In this document: positions 36,039 through 44,520 of the stretch, piece after piece
Layout of the letters: every line of letters starts with the position of its first letter
Numbering within the stretch: position 1 is the first letter of the stretch
Origin: Variovorax flavidus
GTDB taxonomy: Bacteria; Pseudomonadota; Gammaproteobacteria; Burkholderiales; Burkholderiaceae_C
Direction: 5' to 3'
Length of the DNA stretch: 64,000 bases
Assembly: GCF_030317145.1 (NCBI RefSeq)
Contig: NZ_JASZYE010000009.1
Location: 1 to 64,000, forward strand
Notes under the pieces: model-generated
What the model saw: only the letters and a program-made list of their open reading frames with translations
Database searches by the model: none
What the model was told of the DNA's origin: nothing
Position numbers and translations under genes: made by a program

Positions 36039-37370
36039 TCACTTCGTGACGTCGACGTCGCGCGTCTCTGGCAGCAGCGCCATCGCGATCAGGCTGATCA
36101 CGCTGGTCGCGACGATGTACCAGGCCGGCGAGACCGGGTCGCCGGTGACCGCCATGAGCCAGGTGACGACCAGTTGCGTCGTACCGCCGAACACCGTGGC
36201 CGCGATGGCGTAGACCAGCGACAGCGTCGTGCTGCGGATGGCGATGGGGATCAGTTCCGGCACGACGACCAGGCTGGCGGCGCCGCTCATCGCGGTCAGC
36301 AGGGCCAGCACGCCGACGACGACGAACAGTGTCCCCGCGGTGGGTGCGCTATGCAGCCAGACGAGCATCGGCACGATCGCGATCGCCAACGCCACGCGCG
36401 GCAGCAGCATCATCGCCTTGCGGCCGTGACGGTCGCACAGCCAGCCTGCGAGCAGCGCGCCGCCGAAGGTCAGCAAGCCGGCCAGCAGCACCGAGCTCTG
36501 CGCAACCGCAGGCGGCAGCTTCAGCGCCTTGATCGCGTAGGTGGCCATGAAGTTGCCGAACTGGCTGGACACCACGGTGGCCATCATCATCAGCACGCCC
36601 AGCACGACCCAGCGCCGCTGTTGGCCGAAGACCTTGCCCACGATCTGAGCGGTGGATGCGCCTTCGTGATGGCCCAATGTCTCGGGCAGGCTGCGGCGGA
36701 TGTAGACCGCGATCGGCACCAGCACCAGGCTGAACAGGAACGGCAGCCGCCAGCCCCAGGAGGCCAGATCCTGCGGCGACAACGAGCTGGAGACGATCAC
36801 GCCGAACAGTCCGCCGACAGCGACCGCCAAGCCCTGGCTGGCGAGCTGCCAGCTGGTGTAGAAGGCGCGCTTTCCGGGCGGCGCCATCTCCAGCAGAAGC
36901 GCGGTCGCGGGTCCGACCTCTCCGCCCAGCGCCAGCCCCTGCAGCAGCCGGCAGACGACGACGATGATCGGCGCCGCGATGCCGATCGTCGCGTAGCCGG
37001 GCGTAGCCGCGATGCCCAGCGTGCCCACCGTGATCAGCACCACGGTCAGGATCAGCGCCGGCTTGCGCCCGACGCGGTCGGCGAAGGCGCCGATCAGCAC
37101 GCTGCCCAGTGGGCGGGTGAAGAAGCCGACCCCGAAGGTGGCCACCGATACCAGCAGCGAGCCGAACTCGCCGGCGACCGGGAAGAAGGTCTGGCCGATG
37201 TAGATCGCGAAATACGCATAGAGCACGAAGTCGTAGAACTCCAGCGCGTTGCCGGCGATCGCGGCAGCGACCGCCTTGCGCGAGATCGTCGGTTGCATCG
37301 GCGCAGTGTCGGCGCGCGGCAGCGCCGGGGGAAGGAGGCTGCCGGCCGAGCCGGCGGTCGAGGTGGTCAT
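36039..37370 (-). CDS. MFS transporter, MHS (metabolite:H+ symporter) family
   Basis: 443 aa with about 12 membrane helices in the inner membrane. The family loop ADRVGRKPALILTVV between helices 2 and 3 and the start AAIAGNALEFYDFVLYAYFA are typical of MHS symporters for small carboxylates. So are FFTRPLGSVLIGAF and LLQGLALGGEVGPATALLLE. ATG at 37370 is chosen; the open frame continues upstream through the end of the next gene without meaning. It is the downstream gene of a minus-strand set with the DUF2817 metallohydrolase (62-base gap) and the glutamine-amidotransferase-like hydrolase. It probably imports their substrate. Confidence 0.92.
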   Translation of the reverse strand: MTTSTAGSAGSLLPPALPRADTAPMQPTISRKAVAAAIAGNALEFYDFVLYAYFAIYIGQTFFPVAGEFGSLLVSVATFGVGFFTRPLGSVLIGAFADRVGRKPALILTVVLITVGTLGIAATPGYATIGIAAPIIVVVCRLLQGLALGGEVGPATALLLEMAPPGKRAFYTSWQLASQGLAVAVGGLFGVIVSSSLSPQDLASWGWRLPFLFSLVLVPIAVYIRRSLPETLGHHEGASTAQIVGKVFGQQRRWVVLGVLMMMATVVSSQFGNFMATYAIKALKLPPAVAQSSVLLAGLLTFGGALLAGWLCDRHGRKAMMLLPRVALAIAIVPMLVWLHSAPTAGTLFVVVGVLALLTAMSGAASLVVVPELIPIAIRSTTLSLVYAIAATVFGGTTQLVVTWLMAVTGDPVSPAWYIVATSVISLIAMALLPETRDVDVTK

Positions 37371-37432
37371 GAGGGAGGCTCCGGTAAGTGAGTGGCGGGT
37401 CGAGGGGACAAAGGGAACGCCGTGCGGTGGCG

Positions 37433-38593
37433 TCAGACCGGCACGCGCTGCAGGCCGGTCAGCGCCTGAACGAAGGCCTCGCGGCCCTGGCGCCAGACGG
37501 CTGCCTTCCAGTCCGCGGCATCGGGATAGAACGCGGCCTTGAGCGCGGCGCGCGCGGCGGCAGTACGGTTGGCGTCGGCTGCGCGCCTCCAGGTCCAGTG
37601 CTCGGCGCGCAACGCCTGCTGTACCTCCTCGGCTGGCCAGGTGCCAAACTCCAGGCAAATGTTGGTGTGCTGGGCCTGCGGGCATTCGTCGAACTGCGCG
37701 AACTGCACCGGCCCGGTCATCGGCACGCTGGACGAAGTGCCGGTGTGCACCGAGGTCAGTTCGCCCCACCAGCGCTGCGCGCGCTCGAGGATGTTCGTGT
37801 CCTGATCGGGCGACGCGAAGATGCGCTCGCCGTGGCCGTAAGGGCCCAGCCCGGTGTGGATGTCGATCGAGCCGATCTGCCGGCACTCGCGGCCGTGGCG
37901 GCGCAGGATCGCGCGCAGCGCGCGGTTGCTCCAGGTCGGCGCCTGGCCGCCGAAGAACATGCCGTCGGCGTAGGTGTACTGGCCCAGCGAGACGGCGCGC
38001 TGCATGCCCTTGGGCCCCACGCGCTCGGCGTAAGCCGCCAGCGCCGCCGCGTCCGCTGGCGTCGGCGGCCAGGCCTCGGGCAGCAGCAGGTCGTGAATCT
38101 CGCCATACGCGGCGTTGACCGGCAGCGGCGCGTCGAAGTCAATGCAGTTGCGGTTCAGATCCACGTTCTCCTGGGTCACGCGGCGCGAGTGCGAGAAGCC
38201 CCAGGGATTGACCGCGTGGATGTACAGGACCGCGGTGTCGCGCATCCGCTTGCCGGCGGCTTGCTCGGGCGGGCCCAGTTCCAGCAGGCCGGTCTGCACC
38301 GCGGAGCCGCAGTAGCCCTCGACGCCATGCACGCCACTGATCACGATCAGCAGCCGTGCCGCATCGGCGGGGCCGTCGCGCACGACATCGATCGCGAGTT
38401 CCTCGCCATCGGCGCCGGCCAGGTCCAGCACGGTCGATTCGACGACCAGGTCGCGCCGGCAGGCGGCATCTCGGAATCGCTGCCGCGCCTGCGCGTAGCT
38501 GGAGGAGAAGAGGGCGGCTGCATCGGCGATGTCGGTCGGCGCGTGGGACTCGGGCGTCGGGCGGCTGGGCGTGAGCGTGGCGAATGCGTTCAT
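37433..38593 (-). CDS. DUF2817 / M14-like zinc metallohydrolase
   Basis: 386 aa. DUF2817 proteins belong to the carboxypeptidase/aspartoacylase fold. The zinc motif HxxE is in VISGVHGVEGYCGSA, the third ligand His in IGSIDIHTGLGPYGHGE, and the segment HAVNPWGFSHSRRVTQENVD with Asn-Arg-Asn (DLNRN) is the substrate-carboxylate site. A Glu in NICLEFGTWP is the likely general base. There is no signal peptide, so it acts in the cytoplasm, releasing a C-terminal amino acid or deacylating an N-acyl amino acid. It sits between the MHS transporter and the gamma-glutamyl hydrolase-like gene, consistent with breakdown of an amide-linked substrate. Confidence 0.87.
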   Translation of the reverse strand: MNAFATLTPSRPTPESHAPTDIADAAALFSSSYAQARQRFRDAACRRDLVVESTVLDLAGADGEELAIDVVRDGPADAARLLIVISGVHGVEGYCGSAVQTGLLELGPPEQAAGKRMRDTAVLYIHAVNPWGFSHSRRVTQENVDLNRNCIDFDAPLPVNAAYGEIHDLLLPEAWPPTPADAAALAAYAERVGPKGMQRAVSLGQYTYADGMFFGGQAPTWSNRALRAILRRHGRECRQIGSIDIHTGLGPYGHGERIFASPDQDTNILERAQRWWGELTSVHTGTSSSVPMTGPVQFAQFDECPQAQHTNICLEFGTWPAEEVQQALRAEHWTWRRAADANRTAAARAALKAAFYPDAADWKAAVWRQGREAFVQALTGLQRVPV

Positions 38594-38638
38594 GGGGATG
38601 ACGAGGTGATTGGGTGTCGGAAGATGGAGTTGCAGGAA

Positions 38639-39424
38639 TCAGGCGGCCAGCCGCCGCGCACGGCGCACGTGGCAGGCCTTGCCGAAGGCCGCGAAGATCG
38701 CGTGCGCCAGCGGGCTGTCGCCGACTCGCATCTCCGGGTGCCACTGCACCGCGAGCGTGAAGCCGGGCGCGTCGGCGACCGTGAAGGCCTCGACCAGGCC
38801 GTCCGGAGCGATCGCCTCGATGCGCAGGCCCGGTGCGAGCCGGTCCACGCCTTGGTGATGCAGCGAGTTCACCTTCGCGTGCGTCGCACCGGCCAGCCTC
38901 GCCAGCAGGCCGCCAGGCGTGAGCGCGACCTCGTGCGCATCGTCGTACCAGCGCTCGATGGGGCGATCGTGGTCGCCTTCGCGATGGTCCAGCCGGCCTT
39001 TTTGCGCGTGCACCGCGCGCTCCAGCGTGCCGCCGAACGCGACGTTGAATTCCTGGAAGCCGCGGCACACCGCGAGCACGGGCACGCCGGCGGCCACCAG
39101 CGCCGGCAGCAGCGGCAGCACGGTGTCGTCGCGGTCGGGGTCGGTCAGCGTGGTCGGCGGCAGCGGTTCGGCGCCGTAGCGCTGGGCCTGCACGTTCGTC
39201 GGCCCGCCAGTCAGCACCACGCCGTCGACCGCGGCGATCAGCGAGGCGGCATCGATCGCCGCGCCGGCGGCCGGCAGCAACAGCGGCAGCGCGCCGGCGG
39301 CCTGGTGCACCGCGCGCAGGTAGCTATCGAACGCCTGATGGATCGCGTGGCCGTGGAATTCACCGCGGTCGGCAGTGATCGCGACGACGGGGCGGACGGC
39401 GGCGGGTGGCAAGTGCAAGTTCAT
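38639..39424 (-). CDS. Gamma-glutamyl-gamma-aminobutyrate hydrolase (PuuD)-like class I GATase
   Basis: 261 aa. The nucleophile elbow is LAVCRGFQEFNVAFGG with catalytic Cys, the catalytic His-Glu pair is LAVQWHPEM near the end, and the N-terminal block is PVVAITADRGEFHGHAIHQA with a motif VLTGGPTNVQAQRY. These features fit PuuD-type enzymes that hydrolyse gamma-glutamyl amides to glutamate plus an amine or amino acid. First gene of the minus-strand cluster, divergent from the LysR at 39567 with a palindrome between them. Cluster logic suggests a gamma-glutamyl or N-acyl amino acid catabolic route. Confidence 0.9.
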   Translation of the reverse strand: MNLHLPPAAVRPVVAITADRGEFHGHAIHQAFDSYLRAVHQAAGALPLLLPAAGAAIDAASLIAAVDGVVLTGGPTNVQAQRYGAEPLPPTTLTDPDRDDTVLPLLPALVAAGVPVLAVCRGFQEFNVAFGGTLERAVHAQKGRLDHREGDHDRPIERWYDDAHEVALTPGGLLARLAGATHAKVNSLHHQGVDRLAPGLRIEAIAPDGLVEAFTVADAPGFTLAVQWHPEMRVGDSPLAHAIFAAFGKACHVRRARRLAA

Positions 39425-39491
39425 CGATCGGCCTTACTGAGGGTTCAGGCATCGCTGTGATGCCACTCCCGCCAATGTAGGAAGTAGCATC

Positions 39492-39510
39492 AAATGCGTA
39501 AAGTGCATTT
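39492..39510. promoter_or_regulatory. Putative LysR operator
   Basis: AAATGC and GCATTT flank the 7-base spacer GTAAAGT, a perfect 6-bp inverted repeat between the divergent PuuD-like and LysR genes. Its position is where a LysR regulator normally binds to control itself and its target. Confidence 0.5.
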
Positions 39511-39566
39511 AAGTTGTCTCCATCCTGCAGTTAATGCATGATGACCAGTCACTACGCCAGAGCCGA

Positions 39567-40508
39567 ATGAACACCCGCCAGCTGCGCCATTTGCTCGCCG
39601 TCATCGAGACGGGCTCGGTCAGCGCGGCCGCGGACCGGGTCCACCTGAGCCAGCCGGCGCTGTCGCGCAGCCTGCAGGCACTCGAGGACGAGTTGCGCGC
39701 GCCACTGTTCGACCGCCGCGAGCGCCGCCTGGTGCCCACGCCGTTCGCGCAGGCCTACCTCGCCCGCGCGCGCCGCATCGTGTTCGAGGAGGCTGAAGGC
39801 GCCCGCGAACTGTCGCTGATGCACTCCGGCCGCGCCGGATCTCTGGCGCTGGGCATGGGTTCGGCGCTGGCGCGCGGCCTGCTCGGACGGCTGTTGGTCG
39901 AGTTGATGGCGGGTGCGCCGGGGCTGAGACTGCGCACGCTGATCGAGACCACCGACCGCCTGCTCGACGCGCTGCGCAACGAGACGCTGGACTTCTTCAT
40001 CGGCGACGTACGTGCCGCTGATACCGACATCGAACTGCAGGTCGAGCCGCTGTACACCTGTCGCTTCGGCTGGTTTGCGCGCCAGGGCCATCCGCTGCAG
40101 AGACGGCGCGCACTGGCCATTGCCGACGTGCTGCGCCATCCGTTGATCGCACCCGGCTTTATCGGGCCGGAGGACGAGCGCCGCTTCCTACGCCGCTACG
40201 GTTTGACCGGCTCGATGCTCGACCGCTTCACGCTGCAGTGCGCCGACGGCAGCACGGTGAGCCAGGTCATGTTGGCGACCGACGCCGTGATGCCGGCGAT
40301 CGAGCTGACGATGCTGGAGGAACTGCGCGCCGGCACCGTGATTGCGTTGGATGTGCAGCCGGCGCTGGATGCCGAACTGGTACTGGGCATCGTGCAGCGC
40401 GCCGGCCGAACCCTGGCTCCGGCGGCGGCGCGGGCGTTCGATTTCGTGCGGCAGTATCTGGTCGGGCTGGAGGCCGAAGCGGCGCCGGCTGACGGGGCTG
40501 CCCGCTGA
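39567..40508 (+). CDS. LysR-family transcriptional regulator
   Basis: 313 aa. Helix-turn-helix region TRQLRHLLAVIETGSVSAAA then HLSQPALSRSLQALEDELRA is standard. The effector domain (SLALGMGSALARGLLGRLLV, LDFFIGDVRAADTDIE) follows. The ATG at 39567 gives the normal short N-terminus. It is divergent from the PuuD-like/DUF2817/MHS cluster and most likely regulates that cluster through the inverted repeat at 39492-39510. Ligand unknown; a metabolite of the amide-linked substrate is expected. Confidence 0.92.
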   Translation: MNTRQLRHLLAVIETGSVSAAADRVHLSQPALSRSLQALEDELRAPLFDRRERRLVPTPFAQAYLARARRIVFEEAEGARELSLMHSGRAGSLALGMGSALARGLLGRLLVELMAGAPGLRLRTLIETTDRLLDALRNETLDFFIGDVRAADTDIELQVEPLYTCRFGWFARQGHPLQRRRALAIADVLRHPLIAPGFIGPEDERRFLRRYGLTGSMLDRFTLQCADGSTVSQVMLATDAVMPAIELTMLEELRAGTVIALDVQPALDAELVLGIVQRAGRTLAPAAARAFDFVRQYLVGLEAEAAPADGAAR

Positions 40509-40662
40509 ACAAGCGTAGCGCCGCGCCCGGCCATGACGGGCCGACCCGATCCGCAGCCGACATTGAGGCGATGACGGTCAACGTCAGGAAAGGGCCCCTG
40601 GGCGGACCTCGGTAGGCGGCGAAAGCGGACGTTCGGGACGCATGACGGCGGTCCTTTCAAAT

Positions 40663-40712
40663 AGTTTTCCAACTGGAGAACTGTTGCGGTATAGTTTGCC
40701 ACATGGAAAACT
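40663..40712 (+). promoter_or_regulatory. Double palindromic operator and promoter of the ArsR operon
   Basis: Two 20-base near-palindromes, AGTTTTCCAACTGGAGAACT (40663-40682) and AGTTTGCCACATGGAAAACT (40693-40712), each match their own reverse complement at 16 of 20 positions and lie exactly 30 bases apart. The TATAGT hexamer at 40690-40695 is a likely -10, and the second site covers the ATG at 40703. ArsR dimers on both sites would face the same side of the helix and block transcription. The message is probably leaderless. Confidence 0.7.
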
Positions 40713-41047
40713 ATTCTCCAGTGCTCAACAACGTGTTCCACGCACTGGCCGACCCTACCCGACGGTCAGTGATTGCGAGGCTCGGCAACGGCTCTGCGTC
40801 AATCAAGGACCTTGCAGAACCCTTCGGTTTGGGCCTGCCTTCGTTCCTGAAGCACATCAAGGTTCTCGAAGGCAGCGGCCTCATCGCATCCGAGAAAGTA
40901 GGCCGGGTGCGAACCTGCAGACTAAGACGTGAGAACTTGACCGCTGCCGAACAGTGGTTCGAGCAACAACGCGCGGCCTGGCAAAGCCGTTACGAAAATC
41001 TCGATAGCCTATTAACTACCCTGAAAGGTGAAGAAGGTGAAAGTTGA
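40703..41047 (+). CDS. ArsR-family winged-helix repressor
   Basis: 114 aa. Winged-helix signature VFHALADPTRRSVIARLGNG then SIKDLAEPFGLGLPSFLKHI (recognition helix) and VLEGSGLIASEKVGRVRTC (wing). There are no Cys pairs of the metal-sensing type (ELCVCDL is absent), so it belongs to the group paired with SRPBCC proteins rather than to arsenic sensors. The start codon lies inside an operator. The gene overlaps the SRPBCC gene by 20 bases, so the two are tightly coupled. Probably an autorepressor relieved by a small hydrophobic ligand or by stress. Confidence 0.93.
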   Translation: MENYSPVLNNVFHALADPTRRSVIARLGNGSASIKDLAEPFGLGLPSFLKHIKVLEGSGLIASEKVGRVRTCRLRRENLTAAEQWFEQQRAAWQSRYENLDSLLTTLKGEEGES

Positions 41048-41537
41048 CGTCCAATTTGATTTCCTTGTTGACAAGGAAAAAAACACCATCACGACAAAAA
41101 GAACGTTTGCTGCCAAACGGCAACTGGTTTGGGACTGCTACACCAAAAGCGAACTGCTTGACCGGTGGTTTGCGCCTAAACCATTAACCACGAAAACCAA
41201 GTTCATGGATTTCCGTGAAGGCGGGTATTGGCACTACGCGATGGTTGAGCCCAATGGCCAGGAATACTGGGGCCGCATGGACTACCAGACAATTCAACCG
41301 ATCGACAGCTACACCTCGCTGGACGGCTTTTGCGATGACACCGGTGCGCTGAACCCCGCGCTTCCCAGATCCAAATGGAACGTCACCTTCTCGGACGCCG
41401 GGACGCATACCCTTGTGGAGACGGTGGTTTCCTACGCGTCGGCTGAAGCACTCCAACAAGTCATGCAGATGGGATTGAAGGAAGGCCTGACCTCGACTTT
41501 GGAGCGTCTTGACGAACTTCTTCTGGACCTCAACTGA
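41028..41537 (+). CDS. SRPBCC/AHSA1-family ligand-binding protein
   Basis: 169 aa, START-like fold with a deep hydrophobic pocket. Motifs are ITTKRTFAAKRQLVWDCYTK, SELLDRWFAPKPLTTKTKFM, the FREGGYWHYAMVEPNGQEYW strand pair and a C-terminal helix GLKEGLTSTLERLDELLLDL. Such proteins often sit next to ArsR genes and are thought to bind or modify the inducer. The GTG at 41028 lies within the ArsR gene's end (20-base overlap); GTG at 41037 is an alternative start. Next comes the DUF1801 gene after 21 bases. Confidence 0.88.
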   Translation: MKKVKVDVQFDFLVDKEKNTITTKRTFAAKRQLVWDCYTKSELLDRWFAPKPLTTKTKFMDFREGGYWHYAMVEPNGQEYWGRMDYQTIQPIDSYTSLDGFCDDTGALNPALPRSKWNVTFSDAGTHTLVETVVSYASAEALQQVMQMGLKEGLTSTLERLDELLLDLN

Positions 41538-41558
41538 GCATTGAAATACCCGACTCCG

Positions 41559-42176
41559 ATGCCCAAGCCAAAACACAATCCCAAGGTGGATGCGTATGCC
41601 GAAAAGGCCGAAGACTTTGCCAAACCCATCTTCGCCCATCTACGCGCGCTCATCCACGCAACGTGCCCGGAGGTCGTCGAGGAGGTCAAATGGGGGAATC
41701 CGCATTTCGACTACAAGGGCCACATGATGTGCATTTTTGCCGCTTACACGGCACACTGCTCTTTCACGTTCTATAAGGATGCACTGATGGGCGATGCGCG
41801 TCTCAAGGCCAACGATAGTGTCCCGGCCGCGAAGCGTTTCATGGGTAAACTGACCAGTGCTGCTGATTTGCCACCGGACCAGGAGCTGAAATCCTGGATC
41901 AAGGAAGCCATGGCCCTCAATGAGCAAGGCCTGAAACTCCCGGCACGAAAATCCAGCACGCCCAAAGAAGTCGGAATGCCTGCGGAATTTTCTGAAAAGC
42001 TCCAGATCAACCCGGGAGTTAAAAGCATCTTCGACAGCAAATCGGCATCATTTCAAAAGGAATACAAGCTCTGGATTGGTGAAGCGAAGACTGCGGCAAC
42101 ACGCGACAAGCGCATCGAGGAGGCACTGTCCTGGATCGCGGAGGGGAAGGGACGGTTTTGGAAATATGCCAAGTAG
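41559..42176 (+). CDS. DUF1801 / YdeI-OmdA family protein
   Basis: 205 aa. The N-terminal DUF1801 domain shows NPKVDAYAEKAEDFAKPIFA, VVEEVKWGNPHFDYKGHMMC and CSFTFYKDALMGDARLK. The C-terminal YdeI/OmdA region (PAEFSEKLQINPGVKSIFDS then EEALSWIAEGKGRFWKY) follows. The fold is like phosphoribosyl-transfer/iron-chaperone-type domains, but biochemical function is unknown. ATG at 41559 is preferred to TTG at 41541. It probably forms one operon with the ArsR and SRPBCC genes (21-base gap), so it would share their repressor. Confidence 0.87.
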   Translation: MPKPKHNPKVDAYAEKAEDFAKPIFAHLRALIHATCPEVVEEVKWGNPHFDYKGHMMCIFAAYTAHCSFTFYKDALMGDARLKANDSVPAAKRFMGKLTSAADLPPDQELKSWIKEAMALNEQGLKLPARKSSTPKEVGMPAEFSEKLQINPGVKSIFDSKSASFQKEYKLWIGEAKTAATRDKRIEEALSWIAEGKGRFWKYAK

Positions 42177-42251
42177 TGACAGTCCGCTCTCAGGCGTGGC
42201 CGAAGCATCGCGCGTCGATGCTTGAGCGCCCGTGAATGCCGCTCGCTCGGA

Positions 42252-43064
42252 TCAACGTCCCGAAAAGCGTGCGGGCCGCCGTTCGACAAAGTGCGCCACG
42301 CCCTCGGTGAAGTCTTCGCTGCGGATGCTCTCGACCATCTCCGCATTGGCAAGGGCCACAGCCGCGCCGAGCGACTGATAGGGCGCTTCCCAGAGTTGTT
42401 GCTTCATCACCCGCACCGAGCGCGGCGAAACCTCGGCAGAAAGCGTCTTGGCCAGGGCATGCGCCTCGGCGAGCAATTGATCCGCCGCGACGACGCGATT
42501 CACCAGGCCCATGCCGAACGCCTCCTGCGCGTCGATCTTGCGAGATGTGAGCAACAGGTCTGTGGCATGGGCATGGCCGACGATGCGCGGCAGCATCCAG
42601 GCGATGCCGTGCTCGGCGATCAGGCCGCGCTTTGCGAAGGCCGTGGCAAAGACGGCTTTGTCCGAGGCAATTCTGAAATCGCTGTAGAGGGCCATTACCA
42701 GGCCGAGCCCGGCGGCGGCGCCGTTGATCGCGCAAATCACGGGCTTGGGGGCCGCGGGAAAGTAAGAGTATCGCGTCTGGTAATCGGCCCTTCGATTCAT
42801 GTCGAACGGGCGCATCCATTCCTCCGCGCGAATGTCCTCAGGCGGCAGCACCTCCAGTTCTTCCATGTCCATGCCCGCGCAGAAGGCGCGACCTGCGCCG
42901 GTTAGAACGATGGCGCGCACGCTCTCGTCCCGACCAGCCTGCTCAACGGCCGTGCGCAGTTCTGACTCCAGAATCTTTGTCAGCGCGTTCATGCGCTCGG
43001 GCCGATTGAGGGTGATCGTCGCGATGGGTCCTTCGACCGTGTAGAAAAGTTGTTTGAAAGTCAT
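42252..43064 (-). CDS. Enoyl-CoA hydratase/lyase family protein A
   Basis: 270 aa crotonase-fold enzyme. Oxyanion-hole motifs are AFCAGMDMEELEV (residues about 62-74) and ICAINGAAAGLGLVMALYSD. The putative catalytic Glu is in AKRGLIAEHGIAWMLPRI. The start at 43064 gives the usual MTFKQLFYTVEGPIATITLN. It ends the minus-strand operon with an aldehyde dehydrogenase, a second hydratase, an ADP-forming acyl-CoA synthetase and a Bug protein. In feruloyl-CoA-type pathways one hydratase also cleaves the product to acetyl-CoA and an aldehyde; which of the two hydratases would do so cannot be told here. Confidence 0.9.
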   Translation of the reverse strand: MTFKQLFYTVEGPIATITLNRPERMNALTKILESELRTAVEQAGRDESVRAIVLTGAGRAFCAGMDMEELEVLPPEDIRAEEWMRPFDMNRRADYQTRYSYFPAAPKPVICAINGAAAGLGLVMALYSDFRIASDKAVFATAFAKRGLIAEHGIAWMLPRIVGHAHATDLLLTSRKIDAQEAFGMGLVNRVVAADQLLAEAHALAKTLSAEVSPRSVRVMKQQLWEAPYQSLGAAVALANAEMVESIRSEDFTEGVAHFVERRPARFSGR

Positions 43065-43074
43065 GGTCAGTGGC

Positions 43075-44514
43075 TCAGTGGATGGAGTTCTCGAGGAAGG
43101 CGGCGGGCAATTGGATCGACACCGGTTCGAGGAACTCCTCGATTCCGAAGCGCCCGTTCTCGCGGCCAATGCCTGATTTCTTGAATCCGCCGAAAGGAGC
43201 GGCGGGATTGAAAGGGGCGCCATTGATGTCGACCTGCCCAGCGCGCAGGCGGCGGGCGACGGCAAGGGTCGCTGGAGTGACGGGGCCCCAGACCGTGCCC
43301 GCGAGGCCGTAGTCGGTGCCATTGGCCAACGCGATACCGTCCTCTACTTCGTCATAGGCGAGCAATGCGAGCACCGGACCGAAGACTTCGTCCCGTGCCA
43401 CCGCCATCTCGGGCGTCACATCGGCCAGCACGGTGGGCGGTACGAAAAAGCCATGTGACGGTATTGCGGCCGGGCCACCGAGCAGCCGTGCGCCCGCGGC
43501 CAGCGCCTCCGCAATCAGGCCTTCGACTTTGCGTTGCTGCGCCTTGGAGATCAGGGGGCCAAGGCGCGTCGCGCTATCCGCAGGGTCGCCCATGCGGTAG
43601 GCGGAGAGCAGATCAATGATTGCGGCTTCGGCGGCGCCAAGCAAGGGCCTCGGCACCAGCAGTCGTGTGGTCGCCGAACAGGTCTGGCCGGAGTTGAGCA
43701 TGCAGCCTGCCAGCGTGGCCCTGACCGCGGCCGCCAGATCGGCGCCGGGGAGCACCAGCGCCGCAGATTTTCCACCGAGTTCGAGAGCAACACGCTTGAT
43801 GCCATCGCCGGCGATTGCCGCTATGTGGCGCCCCGCGCGGGTGGATCCCGTGAAAGACACCATGTCCACATCCGGGTGCCGCACCAGTGCCTCGCCGACC
43901 TCCGAACCGATACCGTGGACCAGGTTGAACACGCCTGCCGGAAGGCCAGCCTCAAGCACGGCGTCGGCGAGCAGAAAGGCGCTGCTGGGAGCCAGTTCGG
44001 ACGGCTTGAGAACGACCGTGCAACCGGCCAGCAACGCAGGAGCGATCTTTCCGGTGATCTGGTGCAGGGGATAGTTCCACGGCGTGATGCATGCCACCAC
44101 GCCGGTCGGCACTTGCCGCACCAGCGAATGGCCAACGCGCGAGTCCCATTCGAAGTCGGCGGCGAGGTCGGCGTACATGTCCCAGGCGGCGATGGGCGCG
44201 CCGACCTGAATCCGGGCAGCCAACTTGCGCGGCATGCCGACCTCCCGGGAAATGGCGGTGGTCAGTGCCTCGGCTTTTTCGTGCAGAGCGGCGGCGACAC
44301 GGCGTACTGCCGCGACGCGCTCGGCCAGTGGTGTGGCGGCCCAGCCTTCGAACGCTCGGCGCGCGGCGACCACTGCTTCATCGACGTCAAGCACCGAGGC
44401 GCTGCGATAAGAAGCGAACGTTTCCTCGGTAAAACTGTCGACGACAGGCAGATCCTTCTCCCCATGGGCGGGAGTCATGACGCCATCGATGAAAAGGTGA
44501 TTGAAAGGGGTCAT
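43075..44514 (-). CDS. NAD(P)-dependent aldehyde dehydrogenase
   Basis: 479 aa. Catalytic Cys in GQTCSATTRLL, catalytic Glu in RVALELGGKSAALVLP, NAD site ITPWNYPLHQITGKIAPALL and FTGSTRAGRHIA. The C-terminus FGGFKKSGIGRENG is usual. Length and motif set fit broad-specificity aldehyde dehydrogenases, including vanillin/benzaldehyde dehydrogenases. It lies 10 bases after hydratase A's start and 6 bases from hydratase B's stop, so it is inside the same operon. Its likely job is oxidising the aldehyde released by side-chain cleavage; this is inference. Confidence 0.92.
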   Translation of the reverse strand: MTPFNHLFIDGVMTPAHGEKDLPVVDSFTEETFASYRSASVLDVDEAVVAARRAFEGWAATPLAERVAAVRRVAAALHEKAEALTTAISREVGMPRKLAARIQVGAPIAAWDMYADLAADFEWDSRVGHSLVRQVPTGVVACITPWNYPLHQITGKIAPALLAGCTVVLKPSELAPSSAFLLADAVLEAGLPAGVFNLVHGIGSEVGEALVRHPDVDMVSFTGSTRAGRHIAAIAGDGIKRVALELGGKSAALVLPGADLAAAVRATLAGCMLNSGQTCSATTRLLVPRPLLGAAEAAIIDLLSAYRMGDPADSATRLGPLISKAQQRKVEGLIAEALAAGARLLGGPAAIPSHGFFVPPTVLADVTPEMAVARDEVFGPVLALLAYDEVEDGIALANGTDYGLAGTVWGPVTPATLAVARRLRAGQVDINGAPFNPAAPFGGFKKSGIGRENGRFGIEEFLEPVSIQLPAAFLENSIH

Positions 44515-44520
44515 CTTGGG

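Noticed and set aside
37388..39460. 690-codon plus-strand open frame across the DUF2817 and PuuD-like genes
   Set aside because: No domain or start signal; the minus-strand genes have catalytic residues and normal lengths.
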